From DYFC01 sp041658585 (GTDB taxonomy: Bacteria > Nitrospirota > Thermodesulfovibrionia > Thermodesulfovibrionales > SM23-35), in assembly GCA_041658585.1 (NCBI GenBank), contig JBAZZX010000010.1, positions 9,842 through 73,841 on the forward strand: a stretch of 64,000 nucleotides of DNA. The letters run 5' to 3'. The notes under the pieces are model-generated. The model saw only the letters and a program-made list of their open reading frames with translations. It was not told the origin of the DNA and searched no databases. The position numbers were made by a program, and so were the translations under genes. Each line of letters begins with the position of its first letter. The stretch's first letter is position 1. Below, piece by piece: positions 25,742-35,897 of this stretch.

Positions 25742-25935
25742 TACAGCTCACCTCTTCAGTTAGTTATTTGCAGGATGTAATATTTATAATTATATCAAAT
25801 GTTCATTCTGTTTGCTCTTTCATGCTATGTCCTCAAAAGATTTACTATAACAGCATTTTGATTAATTGAAGATATTTTGTCAATAATCAAGGGCTGACCC
25901 CCTATTGCTCTTTCCAAAGCTCGGCAAGATGCGAC

Positions 25936-27348
<1,413 letters not shown>

Positions 27349-27380
27349 GGGTTAATTATACAGTTAAAAAGCAACCGGTG

Positions 27381-27536
27381 TCAGATTTTCCTGAATGCAT
27401 CTTCACCTAACTTCATTTCACTTGATTCAGGGATAAGAATCAAGTGCTTCCGGTCAGTTACAGGCACTTCTTTGCATGAAGCAAACAACAAAATAACGAA
27501 TACAAAAAGAATACCCTGTTGCAGTGTTTTAACCAT
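27381..27536 (-). pseudogene. truncated M48-type metalloprotease lipoprotein
   Basis: Fifty-one residues: a lipoprotein signal (ILFVFVILLFASC with lipobox FASC) followed by PVTDRKHLILIPESSEMKLG, the conserved start of periplasmic M48 metalloproteases. The frame then stops before any HExxH domain, and the malic enzyme gene begins shortly after. The family call depends on a short stretch; it could instead be a very small lipoprotein of unknown role. Confidence 0.5.
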
Positions 27537-27561
27537 GTTTCTATTATTTGTAATGCCGATA

Positions 27562-28299
27562 TTACCGTGACGCATCTAAAGCCTGTCGTTCCCTCCGTCT
27601 CCTAGTTCCTGATATGATGTTTAAAGTTTCAACAAATCCGGAAAATCCCATTGCAAAATAAATATATGCCTTTGGTATATGGAATTCCATCCCTTCTGCC
27701 GTTAAAGTAACTCCTATCATGAGCAGAAAACTTAATGCAAGCATTTTCAGTGACGGATGACGGTGAATAAAGTTACTGATTGCAGTTGAAGCTAACAGCA
27801 TAAGTATCATGGCGATGACTATGGCTGCTATCATGACACCGAGTTTCTGTGCCATACCGATTGCTGTAATGACTGAATCAATGGAAAAGACAATATCAAA
27901 CAGGATGATTTGAGAGATAACAGCTACAAACGTAGCTTTAACCTTTGCATTTATGTGTGTGTCTTCTTTTTCAAACATCCCATGTATTTCATGAGTACCC
28001 TTATATAGTAGGAAAAGACCTCCGGCAATCAAAATAAGGTCACGTACAGAAAAGTTGATGTTGAATACTGAAAACAAAGGTATAGTTAAGCTTGCCAGCC
28101 ACGCAATACTCAGAAGGAATAATATTCTTGTTACAAGGGCTAATCCTATACCGAGTTTACGGGCTTTCGGTTGTTGTTCATGAGGTAATTTGTCTGTCAG
28201 GAGGGAAATTACCACAATATTATCTATCCCCAGAATAATTTCTAAAGCAGTAAGTGTTATCAGACTAAGCCATATCTGAGAATCTGTTATCCATTCCAT
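27562..28299 (-). CDS. TerC-family membrane protein
   Basis: A 245-residue integral membrane protein with about seven helices and the TerC signature LEIILGIDNIVVISLL, whose acidic residue lies in a membrane helix, repeated as FDIVFSIDSVITAIG. TerC-family members are linked to manganese export or metalation of exported enzymes and to tellurite resistance. A Mn2+-type riboswitch heads this operon, which supports the manganese role. It is the last gene after htpX remnant, PGPGW and zinc-ribbon genes. Confidence 0.92.
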   Translation of the reverse strand: MEWITDSQIWLSLITLTALEIILGIDNIVVISLLTDKLPHEQQPKARKLGIGLALVTRILFLLSIAWLASLTIPLFSVFNINFSVRDLILIAGGLFLLYKGTHEIHGMFEKEDTHINAKVKATFVAVISQIILFDIVFSIDSVITAIGMAQKLGVMIAAIVIAMILMLLASTAISNFIHRHPSLKMLALSFLLMIGVTLTAEGMEFHIPKAYIYFAMGFSGFVETLNIISGTRRRRERQALDASR

Positions 28300-28331
28300 A
28301 GGCTCTCCTCATTTGAGCTGTAAGCTGTATA

Positions 28332-28588
28332 TTAATCAAAGATTTCTTCAAGAAAGGATCTCTTCTTGTGCTTGTGTTTATATCCATGTTCATGTCCATG
28401 ATGTTTTGATTTTTCATCATACGCCACCTTGTGTTCACTCTTTTCGCTATTTTCACCATGTTGATAGGAAGTAGACCTCTCGATAATCCCCTATCAAGCC
28501 AAACTCCCCTGCATTGTGGACAATAGTCAATCTCGATTCCCTGCCTGTCTGACATCTTTAACTCAATATTACATACCGGACACTTCAT
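28332..28588 (-). pseudogene. zinc-ribbon (zf-TFIIB) protein gene with a frameshift
   Basis: The first 33 residues (CPVCNIEL, GIEIDYCPQCRGVWLDRG) are a four-Cys zinc ribbon. At about 28488 the frame is lost. A second frame continues IIERS, then a His/Lys-rich stretch (HHGHEHGYKHKHKKRSFLEE) ending IFD at 28332, which is exactly the family's usual tail. The 107-residue frame that reads on to 28265 is therefore out of frame and overlaps terC. A small deletion at the GRG-[EL-DK]-IIERS point explains it. It may be a true mutation or a sequence error; the riboswitch and other operon genes are intact. Confidence 0.75.
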
Positions 28589-28618
28589 TTTGTTACCTCC
28601 TCATAATGTTTTATATCT

Positions 28619-28852
28619 TCACTGTTTTGATACCCACTCTCTCATGTTTGATGCTTTGCTTTTTACTCTGTCGAGCAATTTCTTTGCCCAGATAAATTCA
28701 GTAGCAAGAATTCCCAAGCCAATTGGTATTACAATAAAGGCAGGGCCGGGCAAAACTATCATTGCCAGTCCAATCAGCAGCACTGTAAAACCAATTACTG
28801 ATATAATCAGTTTCTTTGCCTGCTTTATAGTCTTACCTACAAAAGCGTTCAT
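28619..28852 (-). CDS. small PGPGW-type membrane protein
   Basis: A 77-residue protein with one or two membrane segments (IISVIGFTVLLIGLAMIVLP and the following helix) and the family pattern LPGPAFIVIPIGLGILATEF, close to the PGPGW motif. Function unknown; it sits in the Mn-riboswitch operon between the htpX remnant and the zinc-ribbon gene. Confidence 0.8.
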   Translation of the reverse strand: MNAFVGKTIKQAKKLIISVIGFTVLLIGLAMIVLPGPAFIVIPIGLGILATEFIWAKKLLDRVKSKASNMREWVSKQ

Positions 28853-28871
28853 TCGTTAACCACTTTTATTT

Positions 28872-29097
28872 TTATGCACCCTGCTTTATTGACTTAAGCC
28901 GTTCAATTCTTTCCTCAATAGGTGGATGGGTGCTGATTTAGAACGATTTTGTCGCTAAACCAATAGGTGATGAAGTTCATGCCGAAAGCAAAGATGAGGG
29001 CTATTGTCATGCCATTCTTGCCCCCTAAAGCTGCTCCAACAAAAACCAGCATCAGGGTTAATGTTACCATTAAAGCCATTGTTCTCAATCCGTTCAT
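28872..29097 (-). pseudogene. htpX: HtpX membrane protease with its middle deleted
   Basis: The first 56 residues are the two-helix N-terminus of HtpX, ending YWFSDKIVLN. Near 28938 this joins, in another frame, to the last 21 residues (STHPPIEERIERLKSIKQGA). About 200 residues, including the HExxH zinc site and later helices, are gone, so no protease is made. A 60-residue frame ending QHPSTY is the readable product. A good ribosome-binding site (AAGGAGG) remains and the riboswitch sits upstream. Confidence 0.85.
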
Positions 29098-29117
29098 TTT
29101 TTACCTCCTTTTTCCAT

Positions 29118-29159
29118 AAAAAAAAACCTTTACCGCAGAAATTTTTCTACGATAAAGGT
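29118..29159 (-). terminator. intrinsic terminator of the Mn2+ riboswitch
   Basis: On the minus strand, ACCTTTATCGTAGAAA pairs with a downstream TTTCTGCGGTAAAGGT and is followed by nine T. The ascending arm overlaps the closing strand (GACCTTTATC) of the riboswitch P1 helix, the usual design of a switch in which the folded aptamer prevents the terminator. Confidence 0.85.
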
Positions 29160-29247
29160 CTTGCTTGTTAGTTTTATCTAACCCGTGGTACCGGCCTGCC
29201 TCTGGCAGACGTGCTGACGATATCCACTGATTCAGCTACTCCCCTTT
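29154..29247 (-). ncRNA. yybP-ykoY (Mn2+-sensing) riboswitch
   Basis: On the minus strand it opens AAAGGGGAGTAGCTGAA, the hallmark of yybP-ykoY aptamers, then has the CGTCAGCACG and ACCGG...CCCGT-like internal parts and closes with GCAAGACCTTT. The terminator follows, then a Shine-Dalgarno and the htpX remnant. TerC genes are classic targets of this switch; it senses Mn2+ and turns expression on. Downstream genes: htpX remnant, PGPGW protein, zinc-ribbon protein and TerC. Confidence 0.9.
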
Positions 29248-29341
29248 ACTAATTAACTTTATCCAACAGAAAGACATTATGTCAAGTCAATTCATAAATG
29301 AATAATTAGACAAGGTACCTGTATCTTATAATATTATAATG

Positions 29342-30271
29342 CTATGGTTTATAAAAGAAATATTTCAGGGCAGTTACAATATTATTACCAGTGAACCTCT
29401 CCTTCTTTCCTTTGTTGTCTATGATACAGGTGGGTGTTGATTTGATGTTATCTTCAGTGAGATAACTGCTAAGAACGCCAAAGGTGGATTTGACATCAAA
29501 TCCTTTCAATCTCATGCCTTTTTGCAGAATAAAGGCTTCTAAACTTTTACTGTCAGCTATTTTTTGCTTTGCCGCTTCGAATAAAACAGCTCTTGCACGA
29601 AGGGCGTAATTCAACTCTTTTTTCTCATGCAAAATATAGAGGAAATACTTTGCATACAAAGTGGTCTCTTTATGCAAAGGCGTATCAATAAACGTGATGT
29701 TTATGACCCCTTTTTTTACCAAATCACTAATGACAGGTTCTAATTTCGGTTCTAAAGCACTACATGGTTTACAGAAATAATCCGTGTATAATCTCACTTT
29801 AACAGGACCATCCCCAAAAGACGGCAAGAGTGTATCCGCTGCATATACAGGGGTAGCAGCGCCTTGAAACAAAACAAGGAAGAAAATGAACCCAAGAAAT
29901 AGCGCAGCGGTTACAAAGGTCTTTCTGGATCGCTCGAAGTTCAATGCGAACAAAAGAAAAATAATAACCCCAAAAGACAAACAGTAGGAACAATACACAC
30001 TGTTCATTACCTGAAATCCAATAAGATATAGCTCAGCCCCAATGCCAAAAGAGAGCAGAATGAGAAAGATCACATTCCTTTTCAGGATATTGGAAAGAGC
30101 TAACACTCCCATAAACAAAATCCCCAGGTAATTTAGCTTTACACCAAAGATAGAACCCTGAAGATACGTGCATGATTCCTCACAGATGCTATATAACAAG
30201 GCAATAACAATCCCGATAACGGGCAAGCCAATATTTATCCAGTGTTTTTTCCGTAACACTATTCTGCGCAT
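29342..30271 (-). CDS. VKOR-thioredoxin fusion (disulfide-forming membrane protein)
   Basis: A 309-residue protein. The N-terminal half has about four or five membrane segments with a CEESC pair (Cys30, Cys34) and a CSYC redox pair (Cys94, Cys97), matching VKOR except that the first pair is closer together than usual. After a fifth hydrophobic segment (about 119-138) comes a periplasmic thioredoxin/DsbA-like domain with YFCKPC (Cys167, Cys170). The fusion would take electrons from protein thiols to quinone, oxidising exported proteins. It sits 50 bases after ccsB, so its likely clients are apocytochromes. Confidence 0.85.
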   Translation of the reverse strand: MRRIVLRKKHWINIGLPVIGIVIALLYSICEESCTYLQGSIFGVKLNYLGILFMGVLALSNILKRNVIFLILLSFGIGAELYLIGFQVMNSVYCSYCLSFGVIIFLLFALNFERSRKTFVTAALFLGFIFFLVLFQGAATPVYAADTLLPSFGDGPVKVRLYTDYFCKPCSALEPKLEPVISDLVKKGVINITFIDTPLHKETTLYAKYFLYILHEKKELNYALRARAVLFEAAKQKIADSKSLEAFILQKGMRLKGFDVKSTFGVLSSYLTEDNIKSTPTCIIDNKGKKERFTGNNIVTALKYFFYKP

Positions 30272-30321
30272 AATATTTTCTCCCTATACAGATAATATTT
30301 TGTAAGATGGCTGGACCTGAC

Positions 30322-31407
30322 TTATTCCATCCCTCCGTAGGCGTGGAGCCCTGAAAGCAAAAGATTTACACCGAGATAGGTAAATATCACGGCCGTAAAA
30401 CCTATGACAGCAACAATCGCAACTTTTTTACCCTTCCACCCCCGTATCATTCTTCCATGGAGATAAAAGGCATAAATAAACCAGGTTATGAGAGACCATG
30501 TTTCTTTCGGGTCCCAGCTCCAGTAAACACCCCATGCCTGATCAGCCCAAATGGCGCCGAAAATAAGTCCGCCAAGGGTAAAAATCGGGAAACCGATAGC
30601 AATACTCTTATAGGTAATCTCATCGAGCATATCTGCAGTGACGTTAAATTTTTCAATGACCTTTTTCAGGAATAGACCGTACCTCCAGATTATGAATAAG
30701 GTGGTCAGCCCAAGAATCCAACTCACTATTTTTACAATAGGAGAAGGATTGAAGAACGACGTTTTGAACAAGTAGGTCTGCACAAAGACATCGGGTTTAA
30801 CCGCAACCTTGAAGGCAAACATATCAATGCCCATGGCAACGAAGACGACTGCAAAAATACCGAATGTAACGGTCCAGAATATATACGCCAATTCGTTTCT
30901 CTTCTCAGTTTTCGTTATGAGATACATCAGTCCGGTACTAAAGGACACCGAAAAAGCTGCATAGGCGATAAAACTCATTGTTACATGGGCCAGCAGCCAG
31001 TTGCTTTTCAGCGCGGGCACCAGGGGCTCGATCTCCTTGGAGACGCCGGTCAGATCGATAAACGCGAGGGCAAGACCTGCAATAGGCGTAATGAAGGCCC
31101 CGAACGAGCGGTTCTTGAACTTAAACTCAATAATCAGATATCCCGCAATCAGGCACCATACAAAAAATATGAGCGATTCATAAAGGTTTGTGAGAGGAAC
31201 TGAACGCATAAATCCCATGCCGCCCAAAACTGAAAATTCGTTCCATCTTAAAATGAACGCAATGGTTTGTGATACAAAGCCAAAAATAGTTAAGGTTGTA
31301 GCTAAAACGCCGACCTGCTGTTTTCTGAAGGCAAGATAGGTAATATAAGTCATCATGGCCAGAAAGTAAGCCATTGTCGATAATCCGAAGAAAACTGAAC
31401 TTTCCAT
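30322..31407 (-). CDS. ccsB: cytochrome c biogenesis protein CcsB/CcsA (heme handling)
   Basis: System II partner of ResB; carries heme to the outside and attaches it to apocytochrome c. The 361-residue protein has about eight hydrophobic segments, conserved histidines and the tryptophan-rich WWD-type motif, here DQAWGVYWSWDPKETWSLIT. It starts at the base after the resB stop, so the two are translationally coupled. Confidence 0.93.
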   Translation of the reverse strand: MESSVFFGLSTMAYFLAMMTYITYLAFRKQQVGVLATTLTIFGFVSQTIAFILRWNEFSVLGGMGFMRSVPLTNLYESLIFFVWCLIAGYLIIEFKFKNRSFGAFITPIAGLALAFIDLTGVSKEIEPLVPALKSNWLLAHVTMSFIAYAAFSVSFSTGLMYLITKTEKRNELAYIFWTVTFGIFAVVFVAMGIDMFAFKVAVKPDVFVQTYLFKTSFFNPSPIVKIVSWILGLTTLFIIWRYGLFLKKVIEKFNVTADMLDEITYKSIAIGFPIFTLGGLIFGAIWADQAWGVYWSWDPKETWSLITWFIYAFYLHGRMIRGWKGKKVAIVAVIGFTAVIFTYLGVNLLLSGLHAYGGME

Positions 31408-32844
31408 TTATTTTTCCCCTTCCTGCTTTTTATTGAGGATGGAGATACTTCCGTCTATCTTCCTCTCAAAGGCAGTTCTGTTTTTGTTAGCAGTTGCACC
31501 AATAATAACCCTGGTATTATTTTTTTCTTCTACCAGTTTCACCCATATCTTCCGGTGGCTCAAGAAAAAAGCAATGAAAAGCCCTATGCTCATAGCGATG
31601 CATCCAAGATAGACAATCCATACGCCGGGGTCTTTTCTTACCTGAAGTCCGGTATACTCGACTCCCCAGTAATTATGGAATTCAACCCTGTTGCCGTCGG
31701 GAAGCTGCCAGGTCTGTGGGTGTCTTTTTAATATCCATCCCGTGTATTTGTATTTCCCTGCATCGAAAAAGTCGATGAGAACCGCCGGATTATCCATATG
31801 ATTTGCATAGGTGGATGCACTCCCATTCTCATCTATCTTGAGGGCCGGACTGAAGTTTACTATCTTTCCTGAGACGCTGCTACCCGGAATCTGGAATGTA
31901 TCTCCGAACCGCAGGTTGATTGTGGAGTTCTGCCCTTTGGCTGGAGCGACATTGAAAATGAATATTCCTCTGTTCAGGCCATCCGGTACAAGGCCAAAGC
32001 TCGACTGATAAAATGTTATGCCTTCGTAGGTTAAGGGATCATTGACCACTATTGATTTCCTCAAGACCTCTTTACCGTTTTTGATTATGGTAAGCCAGCT
32101 TTTATATTCTTTTGGCATATCTGATGCGCCGTAAAATTCAACATCAAAATTATCGCACCGTATCTCAAATCCCAAGGGCAACGCCTTATCCTTACCTGAA
32201 AAAGCCACATGGGATACATCGCCCTCCGGGAGATTCAGATAACCTTTGAACCCGAAACGTATCCCGATAACCGCCCCGATAAGTATTATGAGGATGCTCA
32301 AATGAGTTATGTATACCCCAAGCCTGCTGTAGTTTCCTTTCTGGGCATATAGCTGATATCCATTTTCTTCTTTTATTTCGGCAAAACGGAACCGTGTGCT
32401 TTTCAGCGCATCTGTTACGGAATCCTTGACGGTATCAGGTTTCCCTTTAACTATGAACTCCCGATTCATGGGGAATTTTTTCAAATTGTCTTCCGTCAAA
32501 GGACCTAATGGTTCCCTGACCAGTTTCCATATCCTCGGAAGCCTGTCCGCAGAACAGATAATAAGGTTAAGCGCAAAGAGGCCCAGCAAGGAAGTGAACC
32601 ACCATGAATGATACATATCCATAAAGCCAAGCTTGTCGAATATGTTGTACAAGCTGGGTGCGAGAGATTCGCCAAATAGTTTCGTTAATATTTGAATATT
32701 TTTTGCGGGTTCGGCTTTCTGGTCCAGAATGGTGCCTACTATTGATGTAGAGGCAATTAAAGCGAAAATAACTATTGCCAACTTTACAGAGGCAAAGAAC
32801 TTCCAGATTCTATCGACAAATGTCATGTTTTTTTCTTGTTCCAT
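31408..32844 (-). CDS. resB: cytochrome c biogenesis protein ResB
   Basis: Second half of the system II synthetase. The 478-residue protein begins with a ResB-type amphipathic and membrane part (RIWKFFASVKLAIVIFALIA), has three membrane segments near the start (about 20-40, 75-95 and 180-205), a large periplasmic beta domain, and a last segment near 415-435 before a cytoplasmic tail. It forms an operon with ccsB and the VKOR fusion. Confidence 0.93.
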   Translation of the reverse strand: MEQEKNMTFVDRIWKFFASVKLAIVIFALIASTSIVGTILDQKAEPAKNIQILTKLFGESLAPSLYNIFDKLGFMDMYHSWWFTSLLGLFALNLIICSADRLPRIWKLVREPLGPLTEDNLKKFPMNREFIVKGKPDTVKDSVTDALKSTRFRFAEIKEENGYQLYAQKGNYSRLGVYITHLSILIILIGAVIGIRFGFKGYLNLPEGDVSHVAFSGKDKALPLGFEIRCDNFDVEFYGASDMPKEYKSWLTIIKNGKEVLRKSIVVNDPLTYEGITFYQSSFGLVPDGLNRGIFIFNVAPAKGQNSTINLRFGDTFQIPGSSVSGKIVNFSPALKIDENGSASTYANHMDNPAVLIDFFDAGKYKYTGWILKRHPQTWQLPDGNRVEFHNYWGVEYTGLQVRKDPGVWIVYLGCIAMSIGLFIAFFLSHRKIWVKLVEEKNNTRVIIGATANKNRTAFERKIDGSISILNKKQEGEK

Positions 32845-32929
32845 TTCACAATTCCCTTAAAATGTATTTTCGGATAATACTATCCGACAGAATGCTGATT
32901 CATTGCGACCGGGGTTGTAATGATGAGAA

Positions 32930-33322
32930 CTAAGCCCGAGGGGGTTTATTTATAAGAAAAGAAGGTTCCGGTGAAACTTCAGATATTGGTTGTATGACTG
33001 AATAAAGTGCGGAAAAAAAGATTACATGGTTATAGGCAAATACGCTGACGGCGTTATAACAGAGAGGGCAAGGGCTTTTACTATCTTGGTTATTATTAGA
33101 CGAATTCCCCTGCGTGTCAGCACTGCTTATAGTTATACCCGGATTATCCGTATTGGAAATATCCACATAGCTGATCTGTTTCCCCTGCAATGAACAACCC
33201 TCTGTACAGCCACTACAAGCTATACTGTCAGCTAAGGGAATAATGATATAGGCAAAAAGCACAAATACTATAAAAGATCTTTTCGCGGTATCAGAAAAAT
33301 AGTACATGATTATTTTTAACAT
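32930..33322 (-). CDS. small exported Cys-containing protein, unknown function
   Basis: A 130-residue protein with a hydrophobic N-terminal segment (about residues 17-34), followed by a cysteine group (CSGCTEGCS), a low-complexity Ser/Asn stretch, a CPLC pair, a further hydrophobic stretch and a Pro-ending tail (INKPPRA). It lies 85 bases upstream of resB on the same strand, so it may be part of cytochrome maturation or metal handling (inference). No known family was recognised. Confidence 0.55.
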   Translation of the reverse strand: MLKIIMYYFSDTAKRSFIVFVLFAYIIIPLADSIACSGCTEGCSLQGKQISYVDISNTDNPGITISSADTQGNSSNNNQDSKSPCPLCYNAVSVFAYNHVIFFSALYSVIQPISEVSPEPSFLINKPPRA

Positions 33323-33636
33323 TTTGTTATAAATAAAGCAATTTAATTAAATAATGTAAATTGTTTGTAAGTGCAAAGAGTAAGGATTTCGGTAGTAGCA
33401 TATCGGTGGAAAAATTTATTGCTTTCATGAAGTAAAAAACTGAGCATAGAAAACCAATTGACGTTGACTCCTTCTTGATTTTCGCTTGTACTCCACAGAA
33501 TAAACAGGATGCTAAGTAGTGTGGACTTCTGTGAGTATGGATCAATCGCGACAAAGGTAATATCTTTGGAGAACAAAAATATGGGGCAATAAATCTTTGC
33601 CGAAGCGGCAAACTTTTGGTCCCGGTCACAAAAAAT
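33323..33636. other. gene-free stretch next to tRNA-Met
   Basis: Contains only the family C repeat (33536-33623) and AT-rich sequence; overlapping minus-strand frames read through the repeat and have no family support. Confidence 0.55.
33536..33623. repeat. dispersed repeat family C, copy 2
   Basis: Starts TATGGATCAATCGCGACAAA and matches 17121-17208 over about 88 bases. It ends 13 bases from the 3' end of tRNA-Met, and this position beside a tRNA, shared with an accessory-island copy, hints at a past mobile element. Confidence 0.75.
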
Positions 33637-33713
33637 TGGTGGCGGCGCAGGGAATCGAACCCCGGACACTGCGGATATGAGCCGCATGCTCTAACCGTCT
33701 GAGCTACGCCGCC
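33637..33713 (-). tRNA. tRNA-Met (CAT), elongator type
   Basis: A 77-nt cloverleaf on the minus strand: acceptor GGCGGCG pairing with CGCCGCC, D arm GCTCAGACGGTTAGAGC, anticodon stem ATGCGG with loop CTCATAT (anticodon CAT), T arm GGGGTTCGATTCCC and an encoded 3' CCA. A first base pair G-C and the body match elongator Met rather than initiator; tRNA-Ile with a modified CAU is a less likely alternative. Confidence 0.9.
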
Positions 33714-33819
33714 ATGTAAATAGTAATCAGCTAAAGGTAATCAAAAACCGGAAAACAACGAACGCAAATGAATCAGTAATAATCTAAGCTAAATGTAAAT
33801 TATAACAGAAAATAAAAAC

Positions 33820-34941
33820 CTAATGAAAGAGCTCAAATCTTCGGGTCCGGATATTGATGAGAATCCCTATCGCGATCAGGTTGGACAAAAGCGCCGTGCC
33901 GCCGTAGCTCATGAAGGGCAGGGGGACGCCGACAACGGGCATAACCCCTAACGTCATGCCGACATTTACAACAAAATAGATGAAGAACATTAAGGTAACG
34001 CCGAGGGCAAGCAGCCGCCCGAAATCATCTTTTGCCTTGCGCGCAGTGTCGAGACCCCTTAGTATCAGGACAAGATAAAGGAAAAGCAGGATGGAGCTTC
34101 CGAAAAATCCCCACTCCTCGGCGAAAACGGCGAAAATAAAGTCCGTATGTTTTTCCGGCAAAAACCTGAAGGGGCCCTGAGTGCCCTGCAAATAACCCTT
34201 TCCAAAAAATTTGCCTGATCCGACCGTTATCTTTGATTGGTTCAAATGATAGCCGATCCCCGTATGGTCGGACCCGGGTTCCATGAATGCAATAAGCCTG
34301 CTCTTCTGGTAGTCCTTGAGTCCGCCCCAGAATATGTTCCCAAAGAAGGGGAGCGATATCAGGCCGATTGTAATGAATAATATGGCTATTTTTTTCCGGA
34401 GACCTTTGGCGATTATCAGGCAGATAAAAATGATCAGGATCATTACGGCGGTACCGAGATCGGGCTGTTTCACAAGAAGAACGAAGGGAAAGAAAGTGAT
34501 GAAGAAAAAAACGCGCATAAATGAAACGGTGTCCAGAGACCCTTTTATCTGGCTAAGATACCGGGCGAGCATAACTATATAGAAAAGTTTAAAAAATTCG
34601 GACGGTTGAAATGATATAGGGCCGATGCTGAGCCATCTCTGCGCCCCCATTCCTATCCTGCCGGCAATAAAGACGGCTATCAGCAGGACAAAGCCGATAA
34701 TATACATGACGAGAGAATATCTGCTCAGCCAGATGTAATCAAAGCTTACAATAAAAAAAAGAACTGAAAGACCGAGTATCAGCCAGGTTACCTGTTTCAG
34801 ATAAAAAGCCGGGTGATCTTCAATCCCGATGGGCCGGGTGGCGCTGTAAATGGTCATAATGCCGATTAAAGATATCAATACGGTAACGCCAAGCATTAGC
34901 CAGTCAAAGTTATGTATGAGACGGCGGTCTATGTTGAACAT
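33820..34941 (-). CDS. rodA: rod-shape SEDS polymerase RodA
   Basis: SEDS glycosyltransferase for side-wall elongation, working with PBP2. About ten membrane segments, IGPISFQPSEFFKLFYIVML, the loop with GIGYHLNQSKITVGSG and the ending PFMSYGGTALL. The ATG at 34941 (MFNIDRRLIHNFDWLML) gives the usual N-terminus; the longer frame from 35034 would overlap cysM. No clear ribosome-binding site is seen, so translation probably depends on cysM, 14 bases upstream. The normal partner gene, mrdA, lies beyond cysM and a repeat. Confidence 0.95.
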   Translation of the reverse strand: MFNIDRRLIHNFDWLMLGVTVLISLIGIMTIYSATRPIGIEDHPAFYLKQVTWLILGLSVLFFIVSFDYIWLSRYSLVMYIIGFVLLIAVFIAGRIGMGAQRWLSIGPISFQPSEFFKLFYIVMLARYLSQIKGSLDTVSFMRVFFFITFFPFVLLVKQPDLGTAVMILIIFICLIIAKGLRKKIAILFITIGLISLPFFGNIFWGGLKDYQKSRLIAFMEPGSDHTGIGYHLNQSKITVGSGKFFGKGYLQGTQGPFRFLPEKHTDFIFAVFAEEWGFFGSSILLFLYLVLILRGLDTARKAKDDFGRLLALGVTLMFFIYFVVNVGMTLGVMPVVGVPLPFMSYGGTALLSNLIAIGILINIRTRRFELFH

Positions 34942-34954
34942 AAAATGAAAGGGT

Positions 34955-35860
34955 CTAAGGCGGACATTTGGCGCAGACGGAGGTGAAGAGCGAGGTTGAG
35001 AGATACCGGTCTCCCCTGTCGGGCAGCAGGACAATAATAACGCCTTCTTTTAATTCGCTGGATTTTCTGAGGGCTATGTGCATCGCGGCGCCGCTGGACA
35101 TTCCCACAAAAAGACCTTCTTTTGTTGCCAGCATCCTTGTAGTATCGAATGCCTCTTCATCGTTCACATAATAATGTTCGTCGATCATGCCCGGATCAAA
35201 TATTTTCGGTTTTATGGATTCCGTCATATTTTTCAGGCCCTGTATCCTGTGATTTAAAACCGGTTCAACGCCTACTATTCTTATGTCTTTATTGAATTCT
35301 TTCAGCCTTCTGCCTACGCCCATAAGCGTTCCGGTTGTGCCCATGCCTGCAACAAAATGGGTGACACGCCCCTGTGTCTGATCTATAATCTCTTTGCCCG
35401 TGGTCTCATAATGGGCCAGGATGTTCGCTTCATTATCGAACTGGTTCGGCATGAAATACCTGTCCGGGTCTTCGGACAGAATTTTATGGGCCAACCTTAT
35501 TGCGCCATCCGTTCCTTCATTAGACGGCGTCAGAATAAGTTCCGCGCCGAACGCCTCAAGGATCCTTCTCCTTTCAATGCTGACGCAGGCAGGCATCGTG
35601 AGTTTTAATCTGTATCGCTTCGCGGTCGCAACCATGGCAAGCCCTATCCCGGTATTCCCGGAAGTAGCTTCAAGGATGATCTTGTCTTTTGTCAGGCGGC
35701 CTTCTTTTTCGGCAGCTTCAACCATGTACAGGGCAATCCGGTCTTTTACCGAACCCCCGGGGTTATTGCCCTCGAGTTTTGCAAAAAGCTTTACACTCGG
35801 ATTTGGATTCAAATCTATGCTTGCGATCGGTGTGTTTCCAATGCATTGCAGTATTCCCAT
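34955..35860 (-). CDS. cysM: cysteine synthase (CysM-like, PLP-dependent)
   Basis: Makes cysteine from an activated serine and sulfide. The 301-residue protein has the PLP lysine in NPGGSVKDRIA, the SGNTG phosphate-adjacent loop (ATSGNTGIGLAM), the GMGTTGTLMGVGR loop and the SSGAAMHIAL region. It resembles the CysM/O-phosphoserine-type branch more than CysK; sequence alone cannot settle the donor. Its C-terminus ends VCAKCPP, an unusual CxxC tail. It lies between mrdA and rodA. Confidence 0.9.
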   Translation of the reverse strand: MGILQCIGNTPIASIDLNPNPSVKLFAKLEGNNPGGSVKDRIALYMVEAAEKEGRLTKDKIILEATSGNTGIGLAMVATAKRYRLKLTMPACVSIERRRILEAFGAELILTPSNEGTDGAIRLAHKILSEDPDRYFMPNQFDNEANILAHYETTGKEIIDQTQGRVTHFVAGMGTTGTLMGVGRRLKEFNKDIRIVGVEPVLNHRIQGLKNMTESIKPKIFDPGMIDEHYYVNDEEAFDTTRMLATKEGLFVGMSSGAAMHIALRKSSELKEGVIIVLLPDRGDRYLSTSLFTSVCAKCPP

Positions 35861-35897
35861 AGTTAATTATACCGGATAGCCGTATTTAATGGCCAAC

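Noticed and set aside
33327..33687. Two overlapping minus-strand frames beside tRNA-Met
   Set aside because: They read through repeat C and the tRNA; no family match.
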